Source of the DNA: Citrobacter telavivensis
GTDB taxonomy: Bacteria > Pseudomonadota > Gammaproteobacteria > Enterobacterales > Enterobacteriaceae
Assembly: GCA_009363175.1 (NCBI GenBank)
Contig: CP045205.1
Span: 1,364,001 to 1,428,000 of the forward strand
Length of the DNA stretch: 64,000 nt
Reading direction: 5' to 3'
Part shown: in pieces, positions 36,554 through 45,349 of the stretch
How the letters are laid out: every line of letters starts with the position of its first letter
Numbering within the stretch: position 1 is the first letter of the stretch
The notes under the pieces: model-generated
The model's input: the letters and a program-made list of their open reading frames with translations, nothing else
Told to the model about the DNA's origin: nothing
The model's database searches: none
Program-made: the position numbers and the translations under genes

Positions 36554-37332
36554 ACAACGTCCTCCCCGGCCATCAGGCAGTCGGCATACAGATCGGCCAC
36601 CACCACGCCGGTGATATAGCGCTTATAGGCGGCGCTGCCCCGTATATCTTCCTGCGGGAATATCGCGTTAGCGACCGCCTGTTCCAGTTCCGTACCTTCA
36701 CGCGTTTGTGTTTCCACATCACGCAGGCGTTGTGCTTTGTCCGCCACGCCGTCCAGCGCGATGCAAATCCCTCCGTGTTCGGTTAACGCGACCGCCGCCG
36801 TCACGACGGTGAGTCCGGCCTGTGAACGGCTCACTTTGCGAGTGGCGCAAGGGCGGAAGGGATCTTTAATGATAACTTCGGTGATCAGGCGATCGTGCGG
36901 GGAGGCGAGATAGCTTTCCAGCGACAGGGTTTCGCCATCACCAAAAACCAACTGAGCGTCCAGCGCCAGCAGGACGGGGAGTAACACGGACTCTTTCTGG
37001 TGCGCGGCAATCTCTCCGCCGAGGGTTGCCTGGTTGCGTAAATGACGCGAGTAGATAAAGCCGATTGCCTCCCGCAGTGCCGCCGGGAGATAGCGGGCGT
37101 CGCGTAACGGTTGCAGGCGAGTCATTGCCCCAATACGCAATGCGCCATTGTCCCAGTCGATCCACTCCAGCTCCAGCTCCTGCAGTGAAATGGCAATCCG
37201 CTTATCGGTACGCGTTGGCGTGGCGTTGAGTTTGCTGCCCCCGGCAAACCAGACGGCGTCCTCCTGATAGCGGCGCTTGAGTTCCAGCGCCTGGTCAACG
37301 GAGTCGGGCCTGAAAAATTGTTCAATCATCAA
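36550..37332 (-). CDS. ygfM: FAD-binding subunit YgfM of a molybdenum hydroxylase
   Basis: The 260-residue protein belongs to the FAD-binding subunit family of molybdopterin dehydrogenases (as XdhB and CoxM). FAD contacts are seen in VWFAGGSKLNATPTR near the N-terminus and HLRNQATLGGEIAAHQKESVLLP in the middle. It overlaps xdhD by four bases (ATGA), so it is the likely flavin partner of XdhD. A 43-base gap separates it from ssnA. Confidence 0.92.
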   Translation of the reverse strand: MMIEQFFRPDSVDQALELKRRYQEDAVWFAGGSKLNATPTRTDKRIAISLQELELEWIDWDNGALRIGAMTRLQPLRDARYLPAALREAIGFIYSRHLRNQATLGGEIAAHQKESVLLPVLLALDAQLVFGDGETLSLESYLASPHDRLITEVIIKDPFRPCATRKVSRSQAGLTVVTAAVALTEHGGICIALDGVADKAQRLRDVETQTREGTELEQAVANAIFPQEDIRGSAAYKRYITGVVVADLYADCLMAGEDVV

Positions 37333-37375
37333 TCATTCCTCATCACTCCCTCTCCCGTTCAGGAGAGGGTATGGG

Positions 37376-38704
37376 CTATGCCAGCGCATCCATTCGCCGC
37401 CACATGCTGGCGGCGGCTTTTCGGGCCTGCGCATAAATGGAATCGGTATCGAAAGTGAACTGACGGTCTTCATACACCATCACACCATTCACCATCACGC
37501 TGTGCACGCTGCCTGAACCGAGGCCGAAAGCGATATGCCCGGCAACGTTTTCAGCGATCAGCGGCGTCGGCGACGAATAGTCGAGGAAGGTTAAATCGGC
37601 TTTATAACCGGCTTGCAGTTGACCAAAGTTTTCCCCGAAGTTGCGGTGCAACAGTTCGTTGCCGTTCGCCAGCGCTTTCGCAAAGCTGTCAGGCCACAGA
37701 GGACCGCCCGCGTCACGATGTTTGAAGAAGGCAAATTTCATCTCTTCAAGCATGTCGGAGCCGATGCCGTCCGTCCCCAGCGCCAGATTGCGAATGTGGG
37801 TAAGGTGGGGGTTGTAACCCACATGGTTATTCATGTTGGAGCGGGCATTGTGTACCAGGAAGGCATCCTGCTGATTCAGCAACGCGATATCTTCCGCAGA
37901 CAGGTACAGTCCGTGTGCCACCAACGTTTTACTGTCGATAAGTCCGTATTCCGCGAGCCTTACCAGCAGGTCTTTACCGTACAGGTGATGACTGTGGGAG
38001 ACATCGTAGCTGTCTTCCGCCGCATGAATGTGCAGGCCGCGCCCGGTGGCGTTGATGGCCTCGCGCAACATCTTCAGACCGGCGTCGGATACGGTAAACG
38101 GGGCGTGCGCGCCAATGTGCGCTTCCACCAGATACGGCTCGTTACCGGTCTCCCGCGCGTGGTCTATCTGACGGGCGAAGCGGATATTCTCTTCAACGCC
38201 GGCCTGCAACTCGTTGATTCCCTCGTTACGGTCGGTGGTTTCAAAGCAGGTCATTGCCCGCAGGCCCACCTTTATAAATGCTGAACGCAGCGTAGAGAGC
38301 GACCCCTGTATGTAGCCCGGCGAAGCGTGGTGATCGATAACTGCAGAGCATCCGCTCTTAATCGCTTCCATCGAGCAAATCAGCCCGCTGTAGTAGAGCG
38401 ACTCTTCGTCCAGAGCCCGGTCCAGACGCCACCACAGGTTCTTCAACGTTGAGATAAAGTCCGGGCTGGGGGCAATATTGGCCTGGATCCCACGCGATAA
38501 ACCGGAGTAAAAGTGGTTATGCGCGCAGACCAGACCCGGCATCACGATTCGCCCGTGCATCTCTTTCCATTGCGCCTGCGGGTAGCGCTGCGTCAGCGCA
38601 TTGCCCACTTCGACGATGGCGTCTTTATCTATTGCAATATCCACGCCTTCGCGCACGCTGGCCGGATGAAGTTGTACGGCGGTGACATTTTTTAGAATCA
38701 ACAT
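37376..38704 (-). CDS. ssnA: Amidohydrolase SsnA
   Basis: SsnA is an amidohydrolase-superfamily enzyme related to chlorohydrolases and aminoacylases; in E. coli it was first noted for effects on stationary-phase viability and later linked to urate catabolism. The 442-residue protein has metal residues in VCAHNHFYSGLSRG, EAHIGAHAPF, LHIHAAED, VAHGLYLS and LGTDGIGSDM. The ATG at 38704 (MLILKNVTAVQLHP) gives the E. coli length; an upstream open stretch is not similar to anything. It follows ygfK by two bases. Confidence 0.94.
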   Translation of the reverse strand: MLILKNVTAVQLHPASVREGVDIAIDKDAIVEVGNALTQRYPQAQWKEMHGRIVMPGLVCAHNHFYSGLSRGIQANIAPSPDFISTLKNLWWRLDRALDEESLYYSGLICSMEAIKSGCSAVIDHHASPGYIQGSLSTLRSAFIKVGLRAMTCFETTDRNEGINELQAGVEENIRFARQIDHARETGNEPYLVEAHIGAHAPFTVSDAGLKMLREAINATGRGLHIHAAEDSYDVSHSHHLYGKDLLVRLAEYGLIDSKTLVAHGLYLSAEDIALLNQQDAFLVHNARSNMNNHVGYNPHLTHIRNLALGTDGIGSDMLEEMKFAFFKHRDAGGPLWPDSFAKALANGNELLHRNFGENFGQLQAGYKADLTFLDYSSPTPLIAENVAGHIAFGLGSGSVHSVMVNGVMVYEDRQFTFDTDSIYAQARKAAASMWRRMDALA

Positions 38705-38706
38705 GA

Positions 38707-41700
38707 TTACACCTCCACGCGGCCTAACAGGTAATGGTGATGCTGGTGGACATAGCTGATGATGCGGCACATGTCATCCAGCTCCGGCGGGATGCTGGCG
38801 AACTGCCCATCACTGCGGATGTTCAATGTCCAGCGTTGGTCATTCAACCGGACCCTGACCCGACCGTCTTCCACCAGGAAACCGGGGTTGCTGCTGTTGT
38901 CGAAATCCTCGGCCAGGCTAAAGAGCGTGACTTTGTCTTTATACGGTTTGCCCTGCCATGGGCAGAATTGGGCGCAGTTACCGCATTCGTTGCAGTAAGC
39001 GTCCAGGTGCAGCGTCTGGAAGCGGTTCTGGAAGCCAGGAACGGGAATCGACACATTGGCGCGGTTCGGACAGACGTCCACGCATTTGCTGCAGATATAG
39101 TTACATTCAAGGCAACGGGCCGCTTCCTGGGCGACAAAGGCGTCACGGTCGTCTTTATCGACCTTCGCGACCGCTATCTCACCTTTACGCTGATAGATTT
39201 CAGCGGGACTGACGTTACCCCAGCGCTTATCGCCGTGGTGGGAGCGGATATTTTCCCGCCAGAGAATTGTATCTGTGGCCCGTCGCGCAGAGCCGATGGC
39301 GGCAACAATGGATAACGGGCCGCGCTGGACATCGCCAATCATGAACACGTTGGAGAGACGGGTTTCGCCATTGTTGTTCACCGCAGGCCAACCTTTGCTA
39401 TCCAGCGGTACGCCCATTGCGCTCAGCGCGTCGCTATCCTGCTGTTCACCGATGGCGGTAATCAGGCTATCGATGTGCAGGGTCAGCGTTTCGTCGGTTT
39501 CCACCGGACGGCGACGCCCTTTCTCATCCGGTTCCCCGAGCGTCATGACGCGCAGGGTGAGCGTACCATCCGCATCAAAGCGTTCCGGATTGTTGAGGAA
39601 ACGGAATTCAACTCCGTCGTGCAGGGCTTCTTCATACTCTTCACGCCAGGCGGGCATCTCCTGTAGCGAACGACGGTAGACCACCGTGACGTTTTCCACG
39701 CCCGGCACGCGCAGTGCCGCACGGGCGCAGTCCATCGCCGTGTTGCCCGCGCCGACGATCGCCACATGTTTACCGAGCGTCAACGCCGTTCCCTGGTTGT
39801 ATTCACGCAGGAAAGGAAGTGATTTCCAGATGTTGGGGTTGTCGCCGTTGAGCTTCACGCCGCTGTTTTTATCCGTACCGGTTGCGATCAGGACATAGTG
39901 GAAACCCCGATCTTTCAAGCCCTGAACGGTCAGATCCGGTGTACAGCCATATTCGAACTTCACGCCGTGTTCGGCGACAAAATCGATATCGTGCTGAATG
40001 AGCTCTGCCGGAATACGGAACTGGGGAATAATATTTTTCACCACGCCACCCGCATTGGCTTCGCGCTCGAATAGCGTCACCGGATGTCCTGCCCGGGCAA
40101 GGAAATAACCGGCCGCAAGCCCGGCCGGACCCGCGCCGATGACCGCAACAGGATGACGTGAACCCGAGCCTGCAGGTTTATGCCAGCGCCGTTTGTACTC
40201 TTCCCAGCCTTTTTCCAGCGCCACTTTTTTCAGTTCACGAATGTTAAGCGCACTGTCGTAGTCCAGACGGGTACAGTTGTACTGGCATTGATGATCGCAG
40301 ATATGGCCGGTGATCGCGGGGAGGGCGTTTCGCTGATAAATCAGCTCCAGCGCGTCGGCATAACGCTGCTCGCCAAGCAGGCGAATATACTCCGGAATAT
40401 CCTGTTTGATGGCGCAGGCTGTAATACAGGGGGCCACGTAGCAGTCGGTCAACGGTAAGCCGTCGGCCACGTCAATGCGCTCTTCAGGCTTCCAGTGTTT
40501 CTGGGTGTAGGCCATCGTAACGGCCTCTTCCGCCAGCCGATTCAGGCGATCGACATCGACATGTTCCATTCCCCACGTATCCGAGGATTCCAGCTCACGC
40601 ATACAGGCGCTAAGACGCAGATAACCGCCTGGTTTTAACAGGTCGGTCGCCATCGTGATCGGGCGGATTCCGGTGTCGAAGATATCGCGGATGGTCAACT
40701 GGCTGGCGCCGCCGGAATAGGAGATGGGTAATTTGCCGTCAAAGGCCCGGGAAAGCACGGCTGCTACGTTGATCGAGAGGGGAAACAGCGCCCGGCCGGA
40801 CATATACATCTCTTCACCGGGAAGCGCGCCTTTGTTATTAATGGTGCCCAGCGTATTGGTGAGTTTGACGCCGAAACCCAGTGATTTTTCTTTTGCCAGC
40901 GTCATCAACCGTTGCAACATTTCCAGCGCCTGGGTGAGTTTGAGATCGTGCTCGAACGACTCCTCTTTTAAGCCGATATAACCAAAGCCGCAGCGGTCCA
41001 GAATTTCATGTGCGCGTGGGTAACCCAGCAGCGTCGGATTCAGCTTCACAAAGGTATTCAGGCCTTTCTCTTCCAGCATGTAGCGGCAGATGGCTTCTAT
41101 TTCGTGCGGTGGACAACCGTGCATCGTGGACAGCGTGACGCCCTGCACCAGTTTTGCGGGAATGCGTGCTGGCAGCGCCTGTAGACGCTGTCGATGTTCG
41201 TTCAGCCCGTGGCGAGCCAGGAACGTCTCATCGTGCAGCCAGTGCTGCAGCGTGTCGCGATACTGCGCGAACTTAGGATGCGCCGACGCGTCCATCATGT
41301 TGTCGATGAACTGCTGCATGGGCGGTTGCTTGATGCCGTCAAGGTTATAGCCGACACTCATATTAAAAATGAACGACTTACCAGCACCGGAAGGTTGCAG
41401 CAGTTGTTCCAGCAAATGCAGTGCGAACCAGGCTTTAAGATACTCATCCCACGCTTTCAGCAGGGTAAATTCAGTTGACCATTCGGTATTGAAGCACTCA
41501 TCCTCCGCATCAATACAGGGTTTTTCCAGCTCCAGCCGATCGAGAATCTGGACGGTTTTGAGTTCGATGAACCGGCCGCCTGTCAGCCAGGCGGTGATGA
41601 TATTTTGGGCGAGTTGAGTGTGCGGGCCGGCGGCGGGGCCGACGGGGGTGGCACAGGTTTCACCGAAGACGCTTACCGATTTGCTTTTTTCCGGTGAATA

Positions 41701-41805
41701 GAACTGCTGCTCAGGAATACCAAAGATCGAGCGCTGCTGCTGATATTCATCAAATAGGCGCGTCAAAAGTTCCTCAAATGGAATCGGACGCATTATATCC
41801 CCCAT
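38707..41805 (-). CDS. ygfK: YgfK, multidomain Fe-S flavoprotein oxidoreductase
   Basis: YgfK is annotated as a putative selenate reductase subunit and is reported as needed for anaerobic urate degradation in E. coli. The 1032 residues resemble dihydropyrimidine dehydrogenase in layout: an N-terminal dihydroorotate-dehydrogenase-like barrel (GPAAGPHTQLAQNI, LKTVQILDRLELEKP), a GltD-type middle with Fe-S cysteines (CYVAPCITACAIKQDIPEYI) and FAD/NAD(P) folds (VIGAGPAGLAAGYFLARAG, VGAGNTAMDCARAAL), and a C-terminal ferredoxin with two clusters (CLECNYICSKCVDVCP, CNECGNCAQFCP). It is first in ygfK-ssnA-ygfM-xdhD, behind a sigma-54 promoter. Confidence 0.95.
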   Translation of the reverse strand: MGDIMRPIPFEELLTRLFDEYQQQRSIFGIPEQQFYSPEKSKSVSVFGETCATPVGPAAGPHTQLAQNIITAWLTGGRFIELKTVQILDRLELEKPCIDAEDECFNTEWSTEFTLLKAWDEYLKAWFALHLLEQLLQPSGAGKSFIFNMSVGYNLDGIKQPPMQQFIDNMMDASAHPKFAQYRDTLQHWLHDETFLARHGLNEHRQRLQALPARIPAKLVQGVTLSTMHGCPPHEIEAICRYMLEEKGLNTFVKLNPTLLGYPRAHEILDRCGFGYIGLKEESFEHDLKLTQALEMLQRLMTLAKEKSLGFGVKLTNTLGTINNKGALPGEEMYMSGRALFPLSINVAAVLSRAFDGKLPISYSGGASQLTIRDIFDTGIRPITMATDLLKPGGYLRLSACMRELESSDTWGMEHVDVDRLNRLAEEAVTMAYTQKHWKPEERIDVADGLPLTDCYVAPCITACAIKQDIPEYIRLLGEQRYADALELIYQRNALPAITGHICDHQCQYNCTRLDYDSALNIRELKKVALEKGWEEYKRRWHKPAGSGSRHPVAVIGAGPAGLAAGYFLARAGHPVTLFEREANAGGVVKNIIPQFRIPAELIQHDIDFVAEHGVKFEYGCTPDLTVQGLKDRGFHYVLIATGTDKNSGVKLNGDNPNIWKSLPFLREYNQGTALTLGKHVAIVGAGNTAMDCARAALRVPGVENVTVVYRRSLQEMPAWREEYEEALHDGVEFRFLNNPERFDADGTLTLRVMTLGEPDEKGRRRPVETDETLTLHIDSLITAIGEQQDSDALSAMGVPLDSKGWPAVNNNGETRLSNVFMIGDVQRGPLSIVAAIGSARRATDTILWRENIRSHHGDKRWGNVSPAEIYQRKGEIAVAKVDKDDRDAFVAQEAARCLECNYICSKCVDVCPNRANVSIPVPGFQNRFQTLHLDAYCNECGNCAQFCPWQGKPYKDKVTLFSLAEDFDNSSNPGFLVEDGRVRVRLNDQRWTLNIRSDGQFASIPPELDDMCRIISYVHQHHHYLLGRVEV

Positions 41806-41926
41806 AACCCTCTCCTTAGCTTTACTCGACCTCCTTCAGGGAGTTGCAAGGCAACGGGAAGGAGCGCGTGTTCATAGATGTCATTGGTTGACCGGGACTA
41901 ATAAGGCCAGCGGTTTGGAGAGATAG

Positions 41927-41942
41927 AGCAACATTCGCACCA
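41927..41942 (-). promoter_or_regulatory. Sigma-54 promoter of ygfK
   Basis: On the minus strand TGGTGCGAATGTTGCT has GG at -24 and GC at -12 with exactly ten bases between, fitting TGGCACG-N4-TTGCW with two mismatches outside the invariant pairs. The predicted start is near 41915, about 110 bases before the ygfK ATG. Confidence 0.7.
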
Positions 41943-42003
41943 CTCTGACAAAACAGCGCTATAAAAATATAATTTTGTGAAGCGGTTCTAATCTTAAGTC
42001 CGC

Positions 42004-42023
42004 TTTGTGAAATATCTCACAAA
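42004..42023. promoter_or_regulatory. Perfect CRP-type palindrome upstream of ygfK
   Basis: TTTGTGAAATATCTCACAAA contains TGTGA-N6-TCACA with fully symmetric flanks. It lies about 60 bases upstream of the sigma-54 -24 element. It could bind CRP, FNR-like or a dedicated activator; I favour CRP on the core match. Confidence 0.6.
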
Positions 42024-42110
42024 CGCTAAATGAGAATGAAAATCAGCCGGGGAGTTATTGCGATAAGGCAATTTCATTGCCGCATTCTATTTTCTCAAAA
42101 ATGGTGGCCT

Positions 42111-42127
42111 CTTATCATTATGATAAG
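42111..42127. promoter_or_regulatory. 17-base perfect palindrome between mocA and ygfK
   Basis: CTTATCATTATGATAAG is symmetric about one T. It lies 170 bases upstream of the ygfK -24 element and 57 bases past the mocA stop. It may be an operator or enhancer site; no T-run suggests it is not a terminator. Confidence 0.45.
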
Positions 42128-42183
42128 TGGGAAATGAGGCGGGAGAATATTTGAACGCAATCGTTTAACTACTGGCTCTCTAT

Positions 42184-42756
42184 TTATTTGTGTCGGTTCT
42201 GCGCATTGATAAAATCCTCTGGAGTATCGATATCCAGAGTGATCCGGGGATCGTTCATTTCAGCGATATTATGTTTCCCGCGCAGCAATGCCTGACGCAT
42301 GCTGTTGACATTCGGCTGTGATATGGCCTGCAACAGGCATTTTTTAGAGAGTAAAATAGGATGCCCTGGCTGGCCCTGATAGCAGGGGATAAGGGCGCTA
42401 TCATTGCGTAATGCCCAGATTTTACGAAAGATATCGCGGTTCAGTTCTGGCATGTCACCGTGCGTAATGAAGCAATATTCACTGCGCACGGCGGCGGCGC
42501 CGACCTTAATTGATGTAAATAAGCCCTGAGCATAATCTGGATTGTACGTAATAATAATATTCGGCTGATTAGCATAGCGATTATGTATCTCAGTTGCGCG
42601 ATGACCGGAAACTAATATCACCCTGTTGCAAAATTGCAGCGCGTTTTTGATACTTGCATCAAGAATTGTTCCCCCATGCCAGGGTAACATCATTTTCCAT
42701 TTTCCCATTCTGGATGATAACCCAGCAGCAGTAATTATACAGTCGACCGCAGGCAT
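42184..42756 (-). CDS. mocA: Molybdenum cofactor cytidylyltransferase MocA
   Basis: MocA transfers CMP to Mo-molybdopterin to give the cytosine dinucleotide cofactor used by XdhABC, XdhD and PaoABC. The 190-residue nucleotidyltransferase has the N-terminal loop ITAAGLSSRMGKWKMMLPW and the metal-binding HGDMPEL. It is encoded divergently from yqeC. E. coli MocA is 192 residues. Confidence 0.94.
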   Translation of the reverse strand: MPAVDCIITAAGLSSRMGKWKMMLPWHGGTILDASIKNALQFCNRVILVSGHRATEIHNRYANQPNIIITYNPDYAQGLFTSIKVGAAAVRSEYCFITHGDMPELNRDIFRKIWALRNDSALIPCYQGQPGHPILLSKKCLLQAISQPNVNSMRQALLRGKHNIAEMNDPRITLDIDTPEDFINAQNRHK

Positions 42757-42804
42757 AGCGACTCCATAATGTCTATTAGACGTTGCGTCACTTCAGAGAG
42801 GCTT

Positions 42805-43572
42805 ATGAGTATATCGGGTCATGCTTCTTTATTCTTTGATTTGGGTGCACAGAAACGGCCTACGGTTATTTCGGTTGTCGGTGCCGGTGGGAAAACCAGT
42901 ACCCTTTTCTGGCTCGCTCGCCTCTTTCAATTATCAGGTCGACGGGTATTTATCACCACCACGACGCATATGTTTCTGTCTGACCAACCCTGGCCGACCC
43001 TTTTCTGTCGGGAGCCCGCCGGGTTGCCATATCACACCTTAATGCAACCCATCATAACCTGCTTTCAGTCATGGAAAGCGGCATCAGGAAAAGCGTGTGG
43101 CTTCTCGCCAGACGCCATAGATGCGCTAGCCCGGCGGGCGGAATGTGACGTGGTTCTCGTCGAGGCAGACGGTGCCCGCGGAATGCCGCTCAAAGCGCCA
43201 GATGAGCACGAACCTTGCATACCTGAAAGCAGTTGCTGCGTGATTGCCGTTATGGGTGGACACCTTATGGGGAAAAGCGTGGGGGGAGAGCAGGTGCATC
43301 GCTGGCCGCAGTTCGCCGGGATTACTGGTCTGACGGAGGGATCCCCCTTACCGCTGAAGGCGCTTATCCGACTGGTTCAGCATCCACAGGGGGCATTCAA
43401 AAATGCACCGCCTGCCAGTCGACGAGTCTGGTTTCTCAATCGTTTTTCTCAATCTGAGAATGCTATTGATGAAAGTGAGCTCATCCAGCCGTTGTTAGAC
43501 GGTGATGTGGAGGCTATCTGGCTGGGAAATGCACAGGAAACACCTGCAATCGCGCGCAGATTTGTGAGATAG
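42805..43572 (+). CDS. yqeC: YqeC, P-loop accessory protein for selenium-dependent hydroxylases
   Basis: YqeC homologues are phylogenetic markers of selenium-dependent molybdenum hydroxylase systems. The 255-residue protein has a Walker A-like VVGAGGKTSTLFWLA, an ITTTTHMF strand, and an acidic VVLVEADGARGMPLK signature. The ATG at 42805 was chosen because AGAGAGG stands four bases before it; an ATG 36 bases upstream has no such site. Biochemical role is not proven. Confidence 0.9.
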   Translation: MSISGHASLFFDLGAQKRPTVISVVGAGGKTSTLFWLARLFQLSGRRVFITTTTHMFLSDQPWPTLFCREPAGLPYHTLMQPIITCFQSWKAASGKACGFSPDAIDALARRAECDVVLVEADGARGMPLKAPDEHEPCIPESSCCVIAVMGGHLMGKSVGGEQVHRWPQFAGITGLTEGSPLPLKALIRLVQHPQGAFKNAPPASRRVWFLNRFSQSENAIDESELIQPLLDGDVEAIWLGNAQETPAIARRFVR

Positions 43573-43620
43573 CGACGCCGGGAACACCGGGTTACTGAAA
43601 GGATATCCATTGAGGTTCGT

Positions 43621-45246
43621 ATGAATATTTTCACAGAGGCTGCAAAACTTGAAGAGCAAAACCGCCCCTTTGCGCTGGCGCAGATTGTCGACAGCCGGGG
43701 TTCCACCCCCCGCCATTCGGCACAGATGCTGGTGCATCAGGATGGATCTATCGTCGGGACTATTGGCGGGGGCATGGTGGAGCGCAAGGTTATCGAGGAG
43801 GCGCTGCTGGCGTTGCAGGAGAGAAAGCCGCGCATGTTCCATGGCCGGATGGCCCGCAACGGTGCCGATGCCGTTGGCTCGGACTGCGGCGGCGCGATGT
43901 CGGTCTTTATTAGCGTGCACGGCTTGCGTCCGCGACTGGTGCTAATTGGCGGTGGGCATGTGAACCGGGCGATTGCGCAGAGTGCGGCACTGCTAGGGTT
44001 TGATATTGCCGTGGCGGATGTTTATCGCGAGAGTGTCAATCCGGACGCTTTCCCCCCTTCGGTACAGTTGTTACATGCCGATTCTTTTTCCGCGGCGGTG
44101 GATGCGCTGGAGATTCGTCCAGACAACTTTGTGCTTATCGCGACGAATAATCAGGATCGGGAAGCGCTGGACAAATTGATCGAGCAGCCCGTCGCGTGGT
44201 TGGGTTTGCTGGCGAGTCGTCGAAAAGTGCAGTTGTTCCTGCGTCAGTTGCGGGAAAAGGGCGTCGGTGAAGAGCACATTGCGCGTCTGCATGCGCCTGT
44301 TGGTTACAACATTGGTGCGGAAACGCCGCAGGAAATTGCGGTTAGCGTGCTGGCGGAGATCCTACAGGTTAAAAACAATGCCCCAGGCGGACTGATGATG
44401 CGAGCCGCACATCCATCCGGTCATCAGCGCGTGGTGATTCGCGGCGCGGGCGATATTGCCAGCGGCGTGGCGCTGCGTCTGTTTCATGCCGGTTTCAAAG
44501 TGATCATGCTGGAAGTGGAGAAACCGACCGTCATTCGCCGCAGCGTCGCGTTTGCACAGGCGGTCTTTGATGGCGAAATGATTGTAGAGGGCGTGACGGC
44601 CCGGTTGGCCACCTCGTCAGCAGAGGCGGCGGCGTTAGCCGAACGCGGCTTCATTCCCATTCTGGTTGATCCCGCCGGTTCGCTGATTGACGCACTGAAA
44701 CCCGTCTGCGTGGTCGATGCTATCCTGGCAAAACAGAATCTGGGCATGCGCAAAGAGATGGCGCCCGTCACCATTGCGTTGGGGCCAGGGTTTACTGCCG
44801 GTGAAGACTGCCATGCGGTGATTGAAACGAATCGCGGACACTGGCTGGGACAGGTGATTTACGCCGGTTGCGCGCAGGAAAATACCGGTATTCCTGGCAA
44901 TATCATGGGGCATACCGCACGACGGGTGATCCGTGCGCCTGCCGCAGGCATCATGCGTGCCAGAGTGAAATTAGGCGATCTGGTGGAAGAAGGCGACGTG
45001 ATTGCCTGGATTGGAGAAAACGAAATCAAAGCGCCACTGTCGGGTATGGTGCGCGGCCTGTTAAGCGACGGACTGGCGGTGGTGGGCGGCTTTAAGATCG
45101 GCGATATCGATCCACGCGGCGTGACGGCTGATTTTACCAGCGTCTCCGACAAGGCGAGAGCGATAGGCGGCGGTGTGCTGGAAGCGCTAATGATGCTGAT
45201 GCATCAGGGCGTGAAGTCAACGAATGAGGTGCTTGAAGTGGCGTAA
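43621..45246 (+). CDS. yqeB: YqeB, two-domain accessory protein for selenium-dependent hydroxylases
   Basis: The 541-residue protein has an XdhC/CoxI-type N-terminal half (SRGSTPRHSAQMLVHQDGSIVGTIGGG, Rossmann motif LVLIGGGHVNRAIAQ, residues 1-250) and a C-terminal half of the EF2563 family (VVIRGAGDIASGVALRLFHAG onward). XdhC/CoxI proteins help load sulfurated molybdenum cofactor into hydroxylases, and the C-terminal half is a marker of proposed selenium-dependent versions. It follows yqeC by 48 bases. Confidence 0.92.
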   Translation: MNIFTEAAKLEEQNRPFALAQIVDSRGSTPRHSAQMLVHQDGSIVGTIGGGMVERKVIEEALLALQERKPRMFHGRMARNGADAVGSDCGGAMSVFISVHGLRPRLVLIGGGHVNRAIAQSAALLGFDIAVADVYRESVNPDAFPPSVQLLHADSFSAAVDALEIRPDNFVLIATNNQDREALDKLIEQPVAWLGLLASRRKVQLFLRQLREKGVGEEHIARLHAPVGYNIGAETPQEIAVSVLAEILQVKNNAPGGLMMRAAHPSGHQRVVIRGAGDIASGVALRLFHAGFKVIMLEVEKPTVIRRSVAFAQAVFDGEMIVEGVTARLATSSAEAAALAERGFIPILVDPAGSLIDALKPVCVVDAILAKQNLGMRKEMAPVTIALGPGFTAGEDCHAVIETNRGHWLGQVIYAGCAQENTGIPGNIMGHTARRVIRAPAAGIMRARVKLGDLVEEGDVIAWIGENEIKAPLSGMVRGLLSDGLAVVGGFKIGDIDPRGVTADFTSVSDKARAIGGGVLEALMMLMHQGVKSTNEVLEVA

Positions 45247-45254
45247 AACGCGTT

Positions 45255-45324
45255 GCCGGATGGCGCTGCGTTTATCCAGCCTACGGGGAGTAAACGGTAG
45301 GCCGGGCAAGCGAAGCCCCCCGGC
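45255..45324. repeat. BIME between yqeB and yqeA
   Basis: GCCGGATGGCGCTGCG...TATCCAGC is paired with GCCGGGCAAGCGAAGCCCCCCGGC in inverted orientation, in the gap between convergent genes. Confidence 0.85.
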
Positions 45325-45349
45325 AAACGCGCTGGATAAACGCATTAGA

